A DNA stretch of 64,000 nt from Microbacterium esteraromaticum (lineage in GTDB: Bacteria; Actinomycetota; Actinomycetes; Actinomycetales; Microbacteriaceae). How positions within the stretch are numbered: the stretch's first letter is position 1; the number at the start of each line of letters is the position of its first letter. The stretch spans positions 2,542,001 to 2,606,000 of the forward strand of contig NZ_CP043732.1 of assembly GCF_014084045.1 (NCBI RefSeq), read 5' to 3'. The translations under genes and the position numbers were made by a program. A model generated the notes under the pieces. That model ran no database searches. It was given only the letters and a program-made list of their open reading frames with translations, and was not told the origin of the DNA. This document shows, in pieces, positions 8,072-15,701 of the stretch.

Positions 8072-8455
8072 CTATGCATTCACGAGTTGGTGTGCACGCT
8101 GGTGGGACACTTCCATAAGCTCTCCGATGTCGCGGAGAGTGACTTCTTGCGCAGCTAGATCCTTAGCGAGGTTTCGAGCGCGCTCGTTCGCTTCGCGTTC
8201 CAGACGCTCGGCTTCGGCGCGTTCGATCTTGATGTCCTCCAATACCTGGGTGACATGTTCAATGGTTCCGATTCGTTCGGCGGTCACATGAATCTCGAAC
8301 GAGTCGATGGGCACGTCAAGAGTGACAGCGATGTACTCGCGCGCCATCTCGTGGGCTTCCTTGATGGAGCGTGCTTGCGTGAGGCCGTCGATCTCTGGAA
8401 TCGCGACCATCCACCACTTTCCTTCTCGGCTGATGGTGACCTCGTACTGCGTCAT
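8072..8455 (-). CDS. hicB: HicB-type antitoxin with C-terminal helix-turn-helix
   Basis: This 127-residue protein should bind and neutralise the upstream HicA toxin and repress the operon. Residues 1-60 match the partially degraded RNase H-like HicB fold (EVTISREGKWWMVAIPEIDG). A charged helix at about 70-100 leads into a C-terminal helix-turn-helix (TLRDIGELMEVSHQRAHQLV). ATG 8455 overlaps the hicA stop by 4 bases. Toxin-before-antitoxin order is usual for hicAB. The DNA-binding domain fits the repeats found upstream of hicA. Confidence 0.88.
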   Translation of the reverse strand: MTQYEVTISREGKWWMVAIPEIDGLTQARSIKEAHEMAREYIAVTLDVPIDSFEIHVTAERIGTIEHVTQVLEDIKIERAEAERLEREANERARNLAKDLAAQEVTLRDIGELMEVSHQRAHQLVNA

Positions 8456-8646
8456 TTCTGGGCCTCCTCGATTGCCTTGTGCACCTTGCGGACAACTCCG
8501 GGGGAGATCGTCTTATGCCCGTCCGGGACGCTGATGCTTACGTTCCCGTTGACCCAGACGGTGTGTGAGCCGACCGTCCGTGCGGGGGTAAATCCGGCGT
8601 CACGGAGGACTTTGACGATCTTCCGCGTGGGCTGCTCGCTAACCAT
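8452..8646 (-). CDS. hicA: HicA-type mRNA interferase toxin
   Basis: This 64-residue protein has the double-stranded-RNA-binding-like HicA fold. The IVKVLRDAGF segment is followed by the catalytic-histidine region GSHTVW (H28) and a SVPDGHKTISPGVVRKV segment, the usual family order. HicA toxins cleave mRNA and arrest growth. ATG 8646 begins only 6 bases after a TAGACT hexamer, so the message is probably leaderless. Carriage beside the integrase suggests a role in prophage maintenance or superinfection defence. This is inference. Confidence 0.88.
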   Translation of the reverse strand: MVSEQPTRKIVKVLRDAGFTPARTVGSHTVWVNGNVSISVPDGHKTISPGVVRKVHKAIEEAQK

Positions 8647-8652
8647 GAATAT

Positions 8653-8694
8653 AGTCTAGCCCGACTAGACAGTGCAAGTCAAGCAGGACTAGAC
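8653..8694 (-). promoter_or_regulatory. hicAB promoter with repeated CTAGAC operator half-sites
   Basis: On the minus strand TTGACT (8677-8682) and TAGACT (8653-8658) are separated by 18 bases, and the -10 box ends 6 bases before the hicA ATG. An inverted repeat GTCTAG (8654-8659) / CTAGAC (8665-8670) overlaps the -10 box and spacer. A third CTAGAC lies at 8689-8694, just upstream of the -35 box. This is the expected place for HicB or HicAB autoregulation. Confidence 0.7.
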
Positions 8695-8780
8695 AAATTT
8701 GGAGCACAACGGGGCCTACTGAACCAGCGCACCGCCCCCTGCCACAGGGGTATGTCGGAGGTTGGCGGGACAATACCCCC

Positions 8781-9011
8781 ATGCTGCCCAGCGACCTACT
8801 CGCCTTCGAACATGCACACCCACGCCACAACGGGGACAAGGAAGAAACCATCCGTGCAACGTTCGGAATCACACCCGCCCGGTACTACGTCCTGTTGGGG
8901 CGCGCAGCACGGTCGATCGACGGGATACGCGCCGACCCCATCACCGCTCGACGGGTGCGGACGATGGGAGAGCGGGCTCGATCGCGAAGAGTGCGGATAG
9001 ACGCTGCATAG
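8781..9011 (+). CDS. DUF3263-type small protein
   Basis: This 76-residue protein starts at ATG 8781. It matches the DUF3263 pattern known from Actinobacteria and their phages: LLAFEHAHPRHNGDKEETIRATF, then ITPARYYVLL, then DPITARRVRTM and a basic tail. The central helix pair looks like a sigma-factor-like helix-turn-helix, so DNA binding is plausible. The last 71 bases overlap the 3' end of the convergent integrase gene. A role near integrase, for example as a directionality or regulatory protein, is a guess from location only. Confidence 0.7.
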   Translation: MLPSDLLAFEHAHPRHNGDKEETIRATFGITPARYYVLLGRAARSIDGIRADPITARRVRTMGERARSRRVRIDAA

Positions 9012-10230
9012 CGGACTCGAGCCGAACCAGATCCGAGCGCGACTTGTATGCGCGGGTCATTGAACGCGTGGAGTGGCCGACGATCTCTTGAATGAGGTCT
9101 TCAGGGACGCCAGCGAGATACAGCAGGTCGACGGTCGAATGGCGAACGTCATGCAACCGCACCCGGCGTCCGGGACCGAACACCTCGTTCCGCAACTTGG
9201 GCCACTCTTTCGTGATCCGGTCGGGATCGGGTGGTGTGACGGTTCCGTAGCGCCCGTGTGTGCCCGCGTATAAGAGACCCCAGGGGTTGGGCCGCATTCC
9301 GGCGATATGGGAGCGCAGAACGCTGCGCAGGGGCTCCACGAGGGGTATGGTGCGCCACCCCGCGCGAGACTTCGGGCGCGTCAGGTGAAGCCCGCCAGAG
9401 ATCGGCCGCACCTGATAGTCGTTGGGCACGTCGAGACGCCGGTCGGGGCAGTTCCCGGCGCGCTTCCGCCCGCACGGCGTCAAGCATCCGTGCGTATATG
9501 CGAGGCGCTGTAGCTGCCAGGAGATGTCAAGCACGTCTCCGACGCGATCGGCTTCGAGGCCCGCAATCTCTCCCCGCCGCGCGGCAGTCAGAAGATAGGC
9601 CATCCAGAGCGCCCGGTCGGGGTGCGTTGCAAGATGCTCGAGCAGCTTGATGGCGTCGTCGAGGCTGAAGACGTCCAGGTCGGGGATGCCCGCGAGAGGA
9701 GGCTCCACGCGGGACGCGGGGTTGCTGAGCAGCAGTCCCTCACGTACAGCGGCTTCGAGTCCCGCCGACGCGTAATGGTAGGCGTTGCGAGCAGTGGTGG
9801 GAGACAGGCCCTTGCTATAGACGTACGCCTCGATCCGTCGCACCTCTTCCGGACCGATCTGCGCGAGACGCTTAGTCGAGCCGAGCGCCGGCACGATGTA
9901 TTGGTTCACGTAGGTTCGATAGGTGTCCGCGGTTCGCGGCCGCTTGCGTGGCACAACGTGCACCCGGAGCCACTTCTCGAACCATGACGCCACGGTGGGA
10001 GAGGAGCCTGGGAGTGTTCCCATCTGCCGCTTCTGCTCCCGCAGGTCGCGGAGGGCGGCGTTGGCTTCGCTGCGGGTCTTGAACCGTTGCACCTTGCGGT
10101 TGCGAACTGGTGTCCCGTCGTTCTTCCACCGAATCGGTGGGAGTTCGATCGCTATAGCCCAGAGCCCGGATGCCTCTTTGTAGATGGCCCCGTCTCCACG
10201 CCGCCCCCTGCTTGCTTTGCGTGGCGTCAT
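8941..10230 (-). CDS. int: Phage tyrosine integrase
   Basis: This 429-residue site-specific recombinase integrates the prophage into the tRNA-Arg gene beside it. Residues 1-75 form an arm-binding-like basic domain and about 80-170 a SAM-like core-binding domain. The catalytic domain carries R219 (ARRGE), H360-x-x-R363 (HDVRHS), H386 (GHST) and the nucleophile Y395. An insertion between the first Arg and the HxxR motif contains three Cys in GCLTPCGRKRAGNC, seen in many actinobacterial integrases. ATG 10230 is chosen for its GGGAG site; a GTG at 10257 would add nine residues. The gene reads away from the attachment site. Confidence 0.95.
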   Translation of the reverse strand: MTPRKASRGRRGDGAIYKEASGLWAIAIELPPIRWKNDGTPVRNRKVQRFKTRSEANAALRDLREQKRQMGTLPGSSPTVASWFEKWLRVHVVPRKRPRTADTYRTYVNQYIVPALGSTKRLAQIGPEEVRRIEAYVYSKGLSPTTARNAYHYASAGLEAAVREGLLLSNPASRVEPPLAGIPDLDVFSLDDAIKLLEHLATHPDRALWMAYLLTAARRGEIAGLEADRVGDVLDISWQLQRLAYTHGCLTPCGRKRAGNCPDRRLDVPNDYQVRPISGGLHLTRPKSRAGWRTIPLVEPLRSVLRSHIAGMRPNPWGLLYAGTHGRYGTVTPPDPDRITKEWPKLRNEVFGPGRRVRLHDVRHSTVDLLYLAGVPEDLIQEIVGHSTRSMTRAYKSRSDLVRLESAMQRLSALFAIEPALPSSAPVER

Positions 10231-10445
10231 ATCAGTCTTCTCCCATGCGCTGACCACATCTGTTGGTTGGTCACTCCGACGTGCATCGGTCTTCTGCGGA
10301 TGTTCCGCTGGCGGATCATCACTGCTCCCTTCCGGCCAAGGTTGGTAGTAGCCATTTCATGTAGCCAACGTCGTGCAGGCTATGCGCCCTGTTCACTACA
10401 TCTGAGACGCTACTACGCATATGCGCGTATTGCAACCCCAGATGC
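10231..10445. other. Integrase promoter and probable arm-site region
   Basis: This stretch between integrase and the tRNA fragment has no convincing gene. It is AT-richer than its surroundings. It contains a perfect 10-bp palindrome CGCATATGCG (10416-10425), GTTGG/CCAAC inverted pieces around 10342-10371 and repeated CTAC motifs (CACTAC, CTACTAC) at 10395-10416. Such repeats would fit integrase arm-binding sites or int regulation, but none matches a known consensus that I can name. Confidence 0.4.
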
Positions 10446-10501
10446 GATAGAGCGCCGGTTTCCGGTACCGTAGGTCGCAGGTTCGATTCCTGTCGGGGGC
10501 A
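10446..10501 (+). other. Prophage right attachment site: 3' fragment of tRNA-Arg(CCG)
   Basis: The sequence folds as the 3' two-thirds of a tRNA. It has the D-stem end GAGC (10450-10453), an anticodon arm with loop TTCCGGT and anticodon CCG at 10462-10464, a T arm GCAGG-TTCGATT-CCTGT (10477-10493), the acceptor 3' strand CGGGGGC and discriminator A10501. The matching 5' acceptor strand GCCCCCG and the TAGCTC D-arm are missing upstream, so this is not a working tRNA gene. It is the displaced copy left by integration. The restored gene should sit at the far-left end of the prophage. Confidence 0.85.
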
Positions 10502-10506
10502 CACTC

Positions 10507-10536
10507 AGAGAAGACCGCCCGCGGGCGGTCTTCTCT
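10507..10536. terminator. Perfect 30-bp palindromic terminator after the tRNA fragment
   Basis: 15-bp perfect arms (10507-10521 and 10522-10536) with a CCCGCGGG centre lie 6 bases beyond the tRNA 3' end. This is probably the original terminator of the tRNA-Arg gene, now separated from it by the prophage. It may also serve the convergent SGNH hydrolase. Confidence 0.75.
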
Positions 10537-10602
10537 CGTCTCGGGCGGATGATCGTCGGCCAGGGACGCTGCGATGAGGAGGGTCGGCGCACGCCGGTGC
10601 GG

Positions 10603-11397
10603 TCACTTCGCCGGCTTCGGCTTCGCTCCGTCTGCCGCGGTCACCGGTGCGGTGCCGAATCGCTCCAGGGCAGCGGCGACCTTGTCTGCGAGATACGCGT
10701 GTCCTGCGTCGGAGGGATGCTTGCGTCCCACGCCGGCGTCGATCAGCTGCAGATAGTTGGACTCGGTGATCCAGTCCTCCTGCACAGGGGAGATGTACCA
10801 CCATCCGCGTGCGGCGGCGAGCCCCGCGAGGTCGCGGTCGATGCGGGCGGTGCTCGCGCCGACCGGCAGCTCGTGCGGTGCCGGCCCGAGGATGACGATC
10901 GGGATGCCGGGATACTTCGCGACCACGGCATCCCACACCGCGTTGACCGCGGCGGGATACGCGGCGGCATCGGAGCGCCGGTCGTTGATCGACCCCTGGA
11001 GGATGATCAGATCCGGATCGATCCACGTCTCCAGCTCTGCCACGCGGGTGAGGAAGTCGGGCCCGTCGACGCCAGGGCGCTGATAGCCGCTGCCGCGCAC
11101 GCCGCGCACGACGGTGTCGCCGGCGATGAGCCGCGCGAGGCGGTACGCGTAGCCGTCGGTGGGGACTGTCGCGGCCGAGCCGTACGTCCACGAATCCCCG
11201 AAGACGAGAACCTCCGGGTCTTCGGGCAGGGCGAGAGCGGCGGGGGACAGGCCGCTCTCAGCGGCGGCGACCGGCGCGGTCTCGGCGGGCGGGAGCCAAG
11301 GTCGGGCGATGCTCAGGGTGACAGCGAGCGCGACCGCGACGGCGCCTCCGATCGCGAGGGCCGTGCGTCGCCGTCGGGTCGGCGGGTGCAATGGCAT
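10603..11397 (-). CDS. Secreted or membrane-anchored SGNH/GDSL hydrolase
   Basis: This 264-residue protein has a basic N-terminus and one hydrophobic segment (residues 12-32), so it is exported or anchored. It has SGNH hydrolase blocks: block I VFGDSWT with the nucleophile Ser, block III GSIND, and block V HPSDAGH with the catalytic Asp and His. Such enzymes hydrolyse esters, often acetyl groups on sugars. The substrate cannot be read from the sequence. ATG 11397 lies 6 bases after TACGCT (11404-11409), suggesting a leaderless message. It is the first host gene beside the prophage. Confidence 0.85.
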   Translation of the reverse strand: MPLHPPTRRRRTALAIGGAVAVALAVTLSIARPWLPPAETAPVAAAESGLSPAALALPEDPEVLVFGDSWTYGSAATVPTDGYAYRLARLIAGDTVVRGVRGSGYQRPGVDGPDFLTRVAELETWIDPDLIILQGSINDRRSDAAAYPAAVNAVWDAVVAKYPGIPIVILGPAPHELPVGASTARIDRDLAGLAAARGWWYISPVQEDWITESNYLQLIDAGVGRKHPSDAGHAYLADKVAAALERFGTAPVTAADGAKPKPAK

Positions 11398-11473
11398 GAG
11401 AAGAGCGTATGCGACGTCGCCGCGAATCGGATTCCGGCGAGGTCACAGAGCGACAACGCCTGCCGTGTGACGC

Positions 11474-11511
11474 GGATCGCCCCACCCCGCAGGAGCGGGG
11501 AGGGGCGATCC
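11474..11511 (-). terminator. Terminator of the amino-sugar transport operon
   Basis: A long hairpin has 10-bp outer arms (11474-11483, 11502-11511), one A-A mismatch, 6-bp inner arms (11485-11490, 11495-11500) and an AGGA loop. It starts 12 bases past the stop of the last permease gene. Confidence 0.8.
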
Positions 11512-11522
11512 GGATGCGGACG

Positions 11523-12431
11523 CTACTTGGAGGTGCCCTGCGACACCGACCCCTGCAGCTGACGCTGGAACAGGACGTAGACGATGAGCACCGGGATGAT
11601 CGTGATCATCACGGCGGCGAACATCTGACCGAAGTCGAGGGCGTAGCCGGCTGACGACGCGTACGACGCCATGCCCTGCGACAGCACGTAGTTGTCGGTG
11701 TTCGTGTTCAGCGAGATGGGCAGCAGGAACTGGTTCCACAGGCCGAGGAAGTTCATGATCGCCACGGCTGCCATGCCCGGCTTGGCCATGGGCAGCATGA
11801 TCTGGAAGAACGTCCGCCATTCGCTGGCGCCGTCGACATAGGCGGCCTCCTGGATCTCGTACGGCAGCGATTTGAAGAACGAGAACAGGAAGAACACCGT
11901 GAACGGCAGCGCGAACGCCACGTACGTGATGATCAGGCCGGGGAGGGTGTTCAGCAGCTGCATGCCCTGCAGGATGAAGAACAGCGGAACGATCGCGAGG
12001 AACACCGGGAAGGTGAGACCCGCGAGCATCAGGTAGTAGATCACGCGGCTGCCGGGCACCGAGAACCGGGCGAGCACATAGGCGCACATGGCTCCGAGGA
12101 CCATCACCAGCACCAGCGAGACGCCCACGACGATGACCGTGTTCAGGAACATGCCGCCGAAGTTATTGTCGACCCAGGCGCTGATGTAGTTGTCGAGGTT
12201 CCAGTTCGCCGGCAGGCCGAACGGCGAGGCGAAGATCTCCTTCGTCGTCTTGAACGAGCCGATCAGGGTCCACAGCATCGGCAGGATGACGACGAGCGCC
12301 CACAGGCCCATCACGACGTGCGAGACCCCGCCGACGACCTTGTCGCCCGTGGTCGACTTCACGGTGCGCTCCGTCGGCTGCGCGCTCTTCTTGCGATTGA
12401 TCGTGACCGCGGCACGGGTGTCGATGCTCAT
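11523..12431 (-). CDS. Carbohydrate ABC transporter permease (MalG/NgcG type)
   Basis: This 302-residue membrane protein has about six spans and the binding-protein-dependent permease signature around EIQEAAYVDGASEWRTFFQIMLP (EAA motif), which docks the ATPase. ATG 12431 overlaps the stop of the first permease gene (ATGA). With the NgcE-like binding protein and the first permease it forms an importer probably for N-acetylglucosamine or chitobiose. No ATPase gene is nearby. Such systems often share a general ATPase (MsiK) encoded elsewhere. Confidence 0.9.
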   Translation of the reverse strand: MSIDTRAAVTINRKKSAQPTERTVKSTTGDKVVGGVSHVVMGLWALVVILPMLWTLIGSFKTTKEIFASPFGLPANWNLDNYISAWVDNNFGGMFLNTVIVVGVSLVLVMVLGAMCAYVLARFSVPGSRVIYYLMLAGLTFPVFLAIVPLFFILQGMQLLNTLPGLIITYVAFALPFTVFFLFSFFKSLPYEIQEAAYVDGASEWRTFFQIMLPMAKPGMAAVAIMNFLGLWNQFLLPISLNTNTDNYVLSQGMASYASSAGYALDFGQMFAAVMITIIPVLIVYVLFQRQLQGSVSQGTSK

Positions 12432-13450
12432 GCGCGTCCTCCTTCGTCCTTGCCGCCGATCAAGCGGAACACGCCGATGACGAGGGCGGCGAACAGCAGG
12501 GTGATGACGGCGAGCACGACGCCCATCGCCGTGGCGAGACCGAACTGGCCCTTCTCGAACGCCGTGCGGAACAGGTACTGGCTCATGACCAGCGTGCTGT
12601 TGCCAGGACCGCCCGTCGAGTTCAGGCCGGCCATGTAGACGAATGCATCGAGGGCCATGATGCCGAGGTAGATGTACGCGGTCTGCACGTTGTCGCGGAT
12701 CTGAGGCAGCAGGATCGAGGTCACCGTGCGCATCCGCCCCGCGCCGTCGATGCGGGCGGCTTCGAGCGTCTCGGCCGGGATGCCCTTGATCGCGGCGATG
12801 AAGAGGATCATGTAGAACCCGACCATGCTCCAGACGATGACGAAGATCGTCGCGCCCATGGCGGTGCGCTCGTCGCCAAGCCAGGCGAAGCCGTTGGTGT
12901 CGATGCCGAACAGCCCCAGGATTCCGTTGAAGAGTCCTGTGGGTGCATAGATCATGTTCCACAGGATCGCGATGACGATGGCGGGGATGACGTACGGGAA
13001 GAACGACACCACGCGGTAGAAGCTCGAGGCCCTGAGACCGCGGACCTGGCCGTGGCTGGGGCCGCCGACGGTGATCATGCTGGCGAAGACCAGGGCGATG
13101 ACGATGGTGATCAGCGGCACCACGATCGCCAGCAGGATGTTGTTGCCCATGGCCTGCATGAAGGTCGGATCCTTCAGCAGGCGCACGTAGTTGTCGAAGC
13201 CGACGAAGTCCATGTTCGGGGAGAACCCCGTCCAGTTCGTCATGGCGTAGTACAGAGCCTGCACGAAGGGCGAGATCACGAAGATCAGGAAGATCGCCAC
13301 GGGCAGGCCGAGGAACACGAGCAGGAACGAGACGTAGTCGAAGGTCAGCTTGCGCCGCCCGAGGCGGGGCGACTTGCGTCGCCCCGCCTTGGGTGCGGTG
13401 ACCGCGGCCGTCTGGAACCCCGGTCCACCACTGACGGTGGAATTGCTCAC
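12428..13450 (-). CDS. Carbohydrate ABC transporter permease (MalF/NgcF type)
   Basis: This 340-residue protein has about six membrane spans after a basic N-terminal region. Its EAA loop reads ETLEAARIDGAGRMRTVTSILLP, the contact site for the ATPase. The GTG start at 13450 overlaps the stop of the binding-protein gene (13447) and its own stop overlaps the next permease, so the three are translationally coupled. Pairing of two permeases with an NgcE-like lipoprotein supports amino-sugar import. The substrate assignment rests on the binding protein. Confidence 0.9.
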   Translation of the reverse strand: MSNSTVSGGPGFQTAAVTAPKAGRRKSPRLGRRKLTFDYVSFLLVFLGLPVAIFLIFVISPFVQALYYAMTNWTGFSPNMDFVGFDNYVRLLKDPTFMQAMGNNILLAIVVPLITIVIALVFASMITVGGPSHGQVRGLRASSFYRVVSFFPYVIPAIVIAILWNMIYAPTGLFNGILGLFGIDTNGFAWLGDERTAMGATIFVIVWSMVGFYMILFIAAIKGIPAETLEAARIDGAGRMRTVTSILLPQIRDNVQTAYIYLGIMALDAFVYMAGLNSTGGPGNSTLVMSQYLFRTAFEKGQFGLATAMGVVLAVITLLFAALVIGVFRLIGGKDEGGRA

Positions 13451-14865
13451 TTGATCTCGATCTTCGTGACCGACGAGTCCTCACGCACCTTGTCGACCAG
13501 CGCCTGCAGCTGCGAGGTCAGCTCGGCAACGGTCATCTTGCCATCGAGGAACGAGTTCCAGATGGGCAGCTGGTCGGAGTTCATGCCGTACAGGTTCGTC
13601 GACTTGATGGTGAAGACGTTCTCGCCGGCGGTGGCGAGCAGCTCGGACTGCGAGACCAGCGCGGTCGAGCCGAAGCCGTCCGCAGGCACGGTGTCCTTCA
13701 CGATGGTCGGGGCGAGCTTCTCCTTGGCGAACGCCGTCGCCGACTCCTTCGACAGCATGGTGCGCAGCAGCTCCTTGCCGCCCTCGGGGTTCTTCGCCTT
13801 CGAGGGGACGACGAACGGCTCGCCTGCCTCGGCGCGCATGGTGCCCTTGGGGGTGGTCTGGTTGCCGTCGAGAGGAAGCTCGGCGATGCCCTTCATCTTG
13901 AAGTTGTCGGCCGTGGTCTTCTTCATCTCGTTCTCGATCCACGAGCCAGAGGGGTACAGCAGCGCCTCCTGGTCGAGGCTCCACTGCGACTGGGCCTGAG
14001 TGAACTGCGTGCCGGCGCCGCCGGGCTTGACGTAGCCCGAGGCGATGAGGTCGTGCAGGATCTCGAGGATGCTCTGGACGGCAGGGTGCGACCAGGCGTT
14101 CGGGTCGAGGTTCTCGAACGGGATGCGGAAGTCATCGCCGGCCTGGATGACCGCGGAGTCCACGACCATCGTCTGGTAGTAGGTCGCCGCCTCCTTGCCC
14201 CAGAGGAAGAGGTACTTGCCCTTCGCCTTCGCAGCCTCGCCGAGGGCCTTGAGGTCCTGCCACGAGGTCGGGACCTCCCAGCCGTTCTCCTCGAACAGGG
14301 TCGAGGAGTACCAGATGCCGTAGACGGTCATGACGTAGTTCAGGGCCACGAAGCGACCGTCGAAGGTGCCGGGGGCCTCGACGCCGCCGAAGAGCGTGTC
14401 GCGGATCTTCTCGCCCTCGAGGTTCTCGGCGTCGAGGACGTCGTCGAGCTCCTCGAGCTGCTCGAGGATGGTGTTCCAGCCGATCGAGTTGGCACCCGAG
14501 TTGTCGATCAGGTCCGGCGGGTTGCCGCCGACGAAGCGCGGCTGCAGCTCCTGCGCGATCTTCGTGGACGCCGACACCTTGACGCTCACGCCGCCGAGCT
14601 TCTTGTTGCCCTCGAGGATCTTCGCCGCGTTCTCGACGTAGTCCACGCCGTAGCCGCCGTCGAAGATGACCGCGTCGACCTTCGAGTTGGCCGCGACGCC
14701 GAACGGGTTGTCGGCGGTGACTTCGCCTGCGGGGCCCTCGGCCCCGCCACCGCCGCCGGGGGCTGCGCACGAGGCGAGGGTGGCGCCGAAGGGCAGCAGG
14801 ATCGCTGCGGCGGCTGCGCCGCGGATCAGGCTGCGACGGCTGATGGATGCTTCATTGAGGTCCAT
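13447..14865 (-). CDS. ngcE: N-acetylglucosamine/diacetylchitobiose-binding lipoprotein (NgcE-like)
   Basis: This 472-residue protein captures extracellular sugar for the coupled permeases. Its signal peptide has a Tat-like pair (SRRSLIRG) and a lipobox LASC with C33. The mature protein carries segments that I recall from Streptomyces NgcE: DNPFGV, then VIFDGGYG, LQPRFVGGNPPDLIDNSGA, a LWYSS-like YGIWYSS, the SGSWIENEMK segment and AGEPFVVPSKA. ATG 14865 has GGAAGG upstream. The neighbours (SIS protein, RpiR regulator, BadF-type kinase) fit amino-sugar use. GlcNAc or chitobiose is the likely ligand, but a related amino sugar is possible. Confidence 0.85.
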   Translation of the reverse strand: MDLNEASISRRSLIRGAAAAAILLPFGATLASCAAPGGGGGAEGPAGEVTADNPFGVAANSKVDAVIFDGGYGVDYVENAAKILEGNKKLGGVSVKVSASTKIAQELQPRFVGGNPPDLIDNSGANSIGWNTILEQLEELDDVLDAENLEGEKIRDTLFGGVEAPGTFDGRFVALNYVMTVYGIWYSSTLFEENGWEVPTSWQDLKALGEAAKAKGKYLFLWGKEAATYYQTMVVDSAVIQAGDDFRIPFENLDPNAWSHPAVQSILEILHDLIASGYVKPGGAGTQFTQAQSQWSLDQEALLYPSGSWIENEMKKTTADNFKMKGIAELPLDGNQTTPKGTMRAEAGEPFVVPSKAKNPEGGKELLRTMLSKESATAFAKEKLAPTIVKDTVPADGFGSTALVSQSELLATAGENVFTIKSTNLYGMNSDQLPIWNSFLDGKMTVAELTSQLQALVDKVREDSSVTKIEIK

Positions 14866-14907
14866 CTCATTACCTTCCGTTGTGATTGTGTTCGTGATCG
14901 GTGTTCG

Positions 14908-14936
14908 GGTCCGTCGACGAGCTCAGGAACCCAGGG
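14908..14936. repeat. REP-like intergenic palindrome
   Basis: The sequence GGGTCCGTCGACGAGCTCAG followed by GAACCC resembles a short palindromic repeat that I recall being scattered through Microbacteriaceae intergenic regions (core TCGACAAGCTCAGG). It lies between the SIS gene and ngcE and could fold in the transcript. I see only this copy in the window. Confidence 0.5.
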
Positions 14937-14948
14937 TGAGCTCGGAGG

Positions 14949-15701
14949 TCAAGCTCCCCGTCGTATGCGGCCCGCATAGCGGTCCTCAAGGACGGAGTTG
15001 TGCTCATCGCCGCCGGGGATGTTGGCGGAGATGTACATCGGTGGGGTCTCGCCGCGCTCGGCGATCGTGCGTGCGACGCCGAGAGTGAGCAGCTGGGCGA
15101 TGAACGCCGCGGTGATCGACGAGATCGCGCCGGCGCCGATGCCGTCTGCGACCTCGAGGGTGGAGTCGCCGTACGGCGCCAGATTGTCGATGACGACATC
15201 CGCCACCTCGCTCAGGCGCTTGCCGCTGGGGTGCTTCGGCTCCACGCGTGCGGTGTGCGCGAGGCTGGTCACGGCGATCACCGAGTGCCCGCGCTCCTTC
15301 GCCCACAGCGCGGTGCCGACGATCGAGCCGTTGACGCCCGAGTTGGAGGCGATGAGGAACACGTCGTGCTCGTTCACGGGCACCGTCGCCATCAGCTCGT
15401 CGACCACCCAGGGCTCGCGCTCCAGCGACCCGGTGAGCACATCGATCCCGCGGTCGCCGTGCATCACGATGTCGCGCAGCGCGAAGCGGTTGGTCGGGAT
15501 GAGGCCGCCGGCGCGGCCGGCGATCTCCATGGCGAAGGCCTCGGAGTGACCCGTGCCGAAGGCGTGCAGCACGCCGCCGGCGTCGAGGGCGGCGACCATG
15601 AGGCCGATCGCCGTGTCGAGGGCGCCTGCCTCGGCGTCGGCTGACAGACGCTCCAGGCGGGAGGTGGCTTCGCGCAGCAGCGCGGTGGGGGTGGCGGTCA
15701 T
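14949..15701 (-). CDS. UPF0309-type SIS-domain protein
   Basis: This 250-residue protein has a SIS sugar-phosphate-binding domain: FGTGHSEAFAMEIAGRAGG at the N-terminus and FLIASNSGVNGSIVG in the middle, both typical of the UPF0309 group. SIS domains isomerise or bind phosphorylated sugars, so it probably acts on an amino-sugar phosphate made by the kinase encoded nearby. ATG 15701 overlaps the stop of the RpiR gene (ATGA), which makes the two one unit. The precise reaction is unknown; an isomerase, etherase or deaminase-like role are all possible. Confidence 0.82.
   Translation of the reverse strand: MTATPTALLREATSRLERLSADAEAGALDTAIGLMVAALDAGGVLHAFGTGHSEAFAMEIAGRAGGLIPTNRFALRDIVMHGDRGIDVLTGSLEREPWVVDELMATVPVNEHDVFLIASNSGVNGSIVGTALWAKERGHSVIAVTSLAHTARVEPKHPSGKRLSEVADVVIDNLAPYGDSTLEVADGIGAGAISSITAAFIAQLLTLGVARTIAERGETPPMYISANIPGGDEHNSVLEDRYAGRIRRGA

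Larger units (their letters stand above)
1..10501. mobile_element. Right-hand part of an integrated prophage
   Basis: Tail genes, a lysis cassette, a HicAB pair, a DUF3263-type gene and a tyrosine integrase run up to a displaced 3' tRNA-Arg fragment at 10446-10501, which marks the right attachment site. The genes up to 7680 lie mostly on the plus strand with overlapping stop/start codons, as in siphovirus late operons. Head, packaging, immunity and replication genes must lie left of the window. Everything right of the tRNA fragment is ordinary host DNA. The prophage boundary is inferred from the tRNA fragment and the adjacent integrase; the left end is not visible. Confidence 0.9.

Noticed and set aside
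10319..10504. Minus-strand frame with RQESNLRPTVPETGALS near the integrase
   Set aside because: It is the antisense of the tRNA-Arg fragment; this peptide type is a known artefact of reading tRNA genes as protein.
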